Positions 63,781-64,000 of a DNA stretch of 64,000 nt are shown piece after piece (the stretch's first letter is position 1; every line of letters starts with the position of its first letter). Position numbers and translations under genes: made by a program. The notes beneath the pieces were generated by a model. The model was not told where the DNA came from. It did not search any database and saw nothing but the letters and a program-made list of their open reading frames with translations. Origin of the DNA: BD2-11 clade cluster bacterium bin43 (GTDB taxonomy: Bacteria; Gemmatimonadota; Gemmatimonadetes; Longimicrobiales; Gaopeijiaceae); the NCBI GenBank assembly GCA_002238605.1, contig MPMR01000018.1, positions 16,510-80,509 of the forward strand. The letters are read 5' to 3'.

Positions 63781-64000
63781 ATGCGCGCAAAACGTGCTCC
63801 CCAGCGCAGTTTCTTCGACGTGGGATACCCCAACCATGAGATGGGCCGTGTTCTGGAGCGGATCTCGACGCTCCTGGACAGTCATCCGGAGTTCCTGGAC
63901 TGGATCTCGGCCGATGTCGACCGCGGGCGCCGGTCGAGGAGAGGCCGGGCGGGGCTGCCCTGCGAAGTGATCCTTCGGTGCGGGATCCTGAAGCAGCTGT
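63781..64000 (+). CDS. ISNCY-type transposase, N-terminal part cut by the window edge
   Basis: The first 73 codons of a gene running off the right edge. GGAGG sits 6 nt before the ATG. The sequence contains FFDVGYPNHEMGRVLERIST, then LLDSHPEFLDWISADVDRGR and GLPCEVILRCGILKQL. This series (an opening helix, a dipeptide-rich linker, then a helix ending LILKQL) is typical of the N-terminus of ISNCY-family transposases. The catalytic DDE residues would lie outside the window, so activity cannot be judged. Confidence 0.75.
   Translation, partial: MRAKRAPQRSFFDVGYPNHEMGRVLERISTLLDSHPEFLDWISADVDRGRRSRRGRAGLPCEVILRCGILKQL

Overview
The window is 64 kb of very GC-rich bacterial DNA with dense genes, short spacers and many 1- or 4-bp start/stop overlaps. 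Two SusC/SusD outer-membrane pairs, several lipoproteins, two PQQ-type dehydrogenases, a DUF5916-type outer-membrane protein, an RND tripartite pump and a TolC homologue mark a Gram-negative cell with a Bacteroidota-like way of taking up oligomers. Combined with very high GC, GTG/TTG starts and lipoproteins that carry only a TonB 'plug' module, this best fits Gemmatimonadota. That assignment is inference; no rRNA or tRNA gene is visible to settle it.

Layout. 1-12.6 kb: a lipoprotein cut by the left edge, secreted proteins of unknown role, a first SusC/SusD pair on the minus strand with a readable promoter, an acyl-CoA thioesterase, a Tat-exported M20-type amidase, and a lipoprotein amidohydrolase followed by an unrecognised protein. 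12.0-29.7 kb: a plus-strand locus that reads as one catabolic programme: plug-domain lipoprotein, SusC, SusD, a divergent Nramp-fold transporter overlapping a NagB-family enzyme, a PL26/YetA-like polysaccharide lyase, a PQQ dehydrogenase with a cytochrome c tail, a secreted amidohydrolase, then fructuronate reductase-like SDR, UxuA, KDPG aldolase and KDG kinase. Oligosaccharides from an acidic polysaccharide (rhamnogalacturonan-like is the best guess) would be bound by SusCD, cleaved in the periplasm, imported and channelled through 2-keto-3-deoxygluconate to pyruvate and glyceraldehyde-3-phosphate.

29.7-36.3 kb: an ankyrin protein, a YtrA-type gntR/ABC operon with a visible promoter and operator, a class A beta-lactamase-like hydrolase, a CDGSH iron-sulfur protein, ispG and a secreted unknown. 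36.3-47.1 kb: gltX and an MFP-TolC-RND-RND efflux operon on the minus strand; its TolC/RND junction carries four 24-bp tandem repeats that each duplicate a start codon. 47.1-53.7 kb: a LexA-like protein that has lost its protease residues, tadA, an NhaC-type antiporter, and pyrR-pyrB-pyrC. 53.7-64 kb: a second PQQ dehydrogenase, rpsT, an M50 protease, scpA-scpB, an RluB-type pseudouridine synthase, pcm, a DUF5916 protein, an exported SDR, and at the right edge the start of an ISNCY-type transposase in AT-richer DNA.

The strongest leads for new biology are the Nramp-like/NagB-like pair, the protease-dead LexA homologue, the plug-only lipoproteins, and the duplicated translational junction in the efflux operon.
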